A DNA stretch of 64,000 nucleotides from contig NC_015125.1 in the NCBI RefSeq assembly GCF_000202635.1, positions 124,001 to 188,000 of the forward strand, read 5' to 3'. Positions within the stretch are counted from its first letter, which is position 1. The number at the start of each line of letters is the position of its first letter. This stretch comes from Microbacterium testaceum StLB037. GTDB taxonomy: Bacteria; Actinomycetota; Actinomycetes; Actinomycetales; Microbacteriaceae. Both the position numbers and the translations under genes were made by a program. The notes beneath the pieces are model-generated. The model worked only from the letters and a program-made list of their open reading frames with translations, searched no databases and was not told where the DNA came from. Positions 63,449-64,000 of the stretch are shown here, one piece after another.

Positions 63449-64000
63449 CCGCGGGACGAGCGGCGATCGTCGAGGAGGGCCGGGACGGCGCAGCCCTCGG
63501 GACCCGAACGATCTCGGTCGCCGACGTCGACTACGCCGAACCCGGCCACGGCGAGGTGCTCGTGCGCCTGACGGCGACCGGCCTCTGCCACACCGATCTC
63601 GGGGTGCTGGCCGGCGGCATCCCGTTCCCCACCCCGGGGATCATCGGGCACGAGGGGGCCGGGCGCGTCGAGAGCGTCGGGCCGGGTGTGCGCGGGGTGA
63701 GCCCCGGGGATGCCGTGCTCCTGAGCTTCACCTCGTGCGGGGCGTGCGCAGCCTGCGCCGGCGCGCATCCCGCGTACTGCGAGACGTGGCTGCCGCGGAA
63801 TCTCCTCGGCGGTATCCGCGAGGCGGACTCGGGCGGAATCGCCCGCGACGGGGAGCCGGTCGCGGCGCACTTCTTCGGGCAGTCCTCGTTCGGGACGTAC
63901 GCGATCGCCGACGAGCGCTCCCTCGTGCGCGTCGCCGACGACGCCGACCTCGCCGTGCTCGCCCCGCTCGGCTGCGGGGTGCTGACGGGATTCGGCTCGA
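63445..64000 (+). CDS. zinc-dependent alcohol dehydrogenase, aryl-alcohol type (3' end cut)
   Basis: The visible 185 residues begin at GTG 63445, overlapping the previous stop (GTGA). Catalytic zinc ligands are Cys48 in GLCHTDLG and His69-Glu70 in GHEGAG. The structural zinc cysteines lie in CGACAACAGAHPAYC. The segment FFGQSSFGTYA is typical of aryl-alcohol/formaldehyde dehydrogenase relatives (class III MDR family). It would oxidise an alcohol to the aldehyde used by the upstream ALDH. The Rossmann domain lies beyond the window. Confidence 0.9.
   Translation, partial: MTAGRAAIVEEGRDGAALGTRTISVADVDYAEPGHGEVLVRLTATGLCHTDLGVLAGGIPFPTPGIIGHEGAGRVESVGPGVRGVSPGDAVLLSFTSCGACAACAGAHPAYCETWLPRNLLGGIREADSGGIARDGEPVAAHFFGQSSFGTYAIADERSLVRVADDADLAVLAPLGCGVLTGFGS

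Overview
The window is very GC-rich DNA from an actinobacterium, most like Microbacterium or a close Microbacteriaceae relative. That placement is an inference from gene content and sequence style: an FHA protein of the GarA/OdhI type, leaderless promoters with TANNNT 6-7 nt before the start codon, a DUF6504 protein, a DUF222/13E12 HNH protein, and frequent GGATGCC/GGCATCC heptamers. Nothing here is diagnostic to species. No rRNA, tRNA, CRISPR array, transposase or phage structural gene was seen.

Layout. 1-9.2 kb is housekeeping: FHA protein, CopC-like protein, lpd, a CYTH protein, a glutamine amidotransferase, nnrE, a YihY/BrkB membrane protein, a prepilin peptidase, DUF1905 and DUF2809 proteins, mug and an alpha/beta hydrolase. 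9.3-13.2 kb encodes a large GT39-like membrane glycosyltransferase and a secreted GH5 cellulase with a C-terminal CBM2-like module. 13.3-23.0 kb is an amine/omega-amino-acid catabolic locus: PucR regulator, mmsA, two class III aminotransferases, an aminoaldehyde dehydrogenase, an Lrp regulator and an APC permease. 23.3-30.0 kb is an oligopeptide-type ABC transporter operon with an XRE-cupin regulator and a divergent DUF1028 gene. 30.3-32.3 kb is a second GT39-like enzyme.

32.4-37.9 kb carries jetA-jetB-jetC, three overlapping genes of a type I Wadjet/MksBEF-like SMC system. No jetD nuclease gene follows, which is the most interesting defence or chromosome-biology signal in the window. 38-41.3 kb holds a frame-disrupted membrane protein, a field of about 20 degenerate 17-bp tandem repeats and a DUF222-HNH protein. 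41.5-48.0 kb holds a DUF3021-like protein, a MocR regulator with a small divergent gene, an LPRTG-anchored subtilase-like protease with an Asp-Glu pair where the usual His motif would be, and a CPA1 antiporter.

48.2-52.7 kb is a rearranged accessory segment. An HSL-type alpha/beta hydrolase is split into N- and C-terminal halves by about 3.47 kb. That insert carries a lower-GC block (secreted protein, XRE regulator, small orphan gene), a decayed duplicate of a neighbouring gene, and several ordinary Microbacteriaceae small genes.

52.9-64.0 kb has a PucR/CdaR-like regulator, a complete branched-chain-type ABC transporter (livKGHMF order on the minus strand: K, G, F, H, M), a large divergent LuxR-type ATPase regulator, and a plus-strand operon of hydrolase, aldehyde dehydrogenase and zinc alcohol dehydrogenase that runs off the end. 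The last block looks like an uptake and oxidation module for an ester or aromatic alcohol. That function is inferred.
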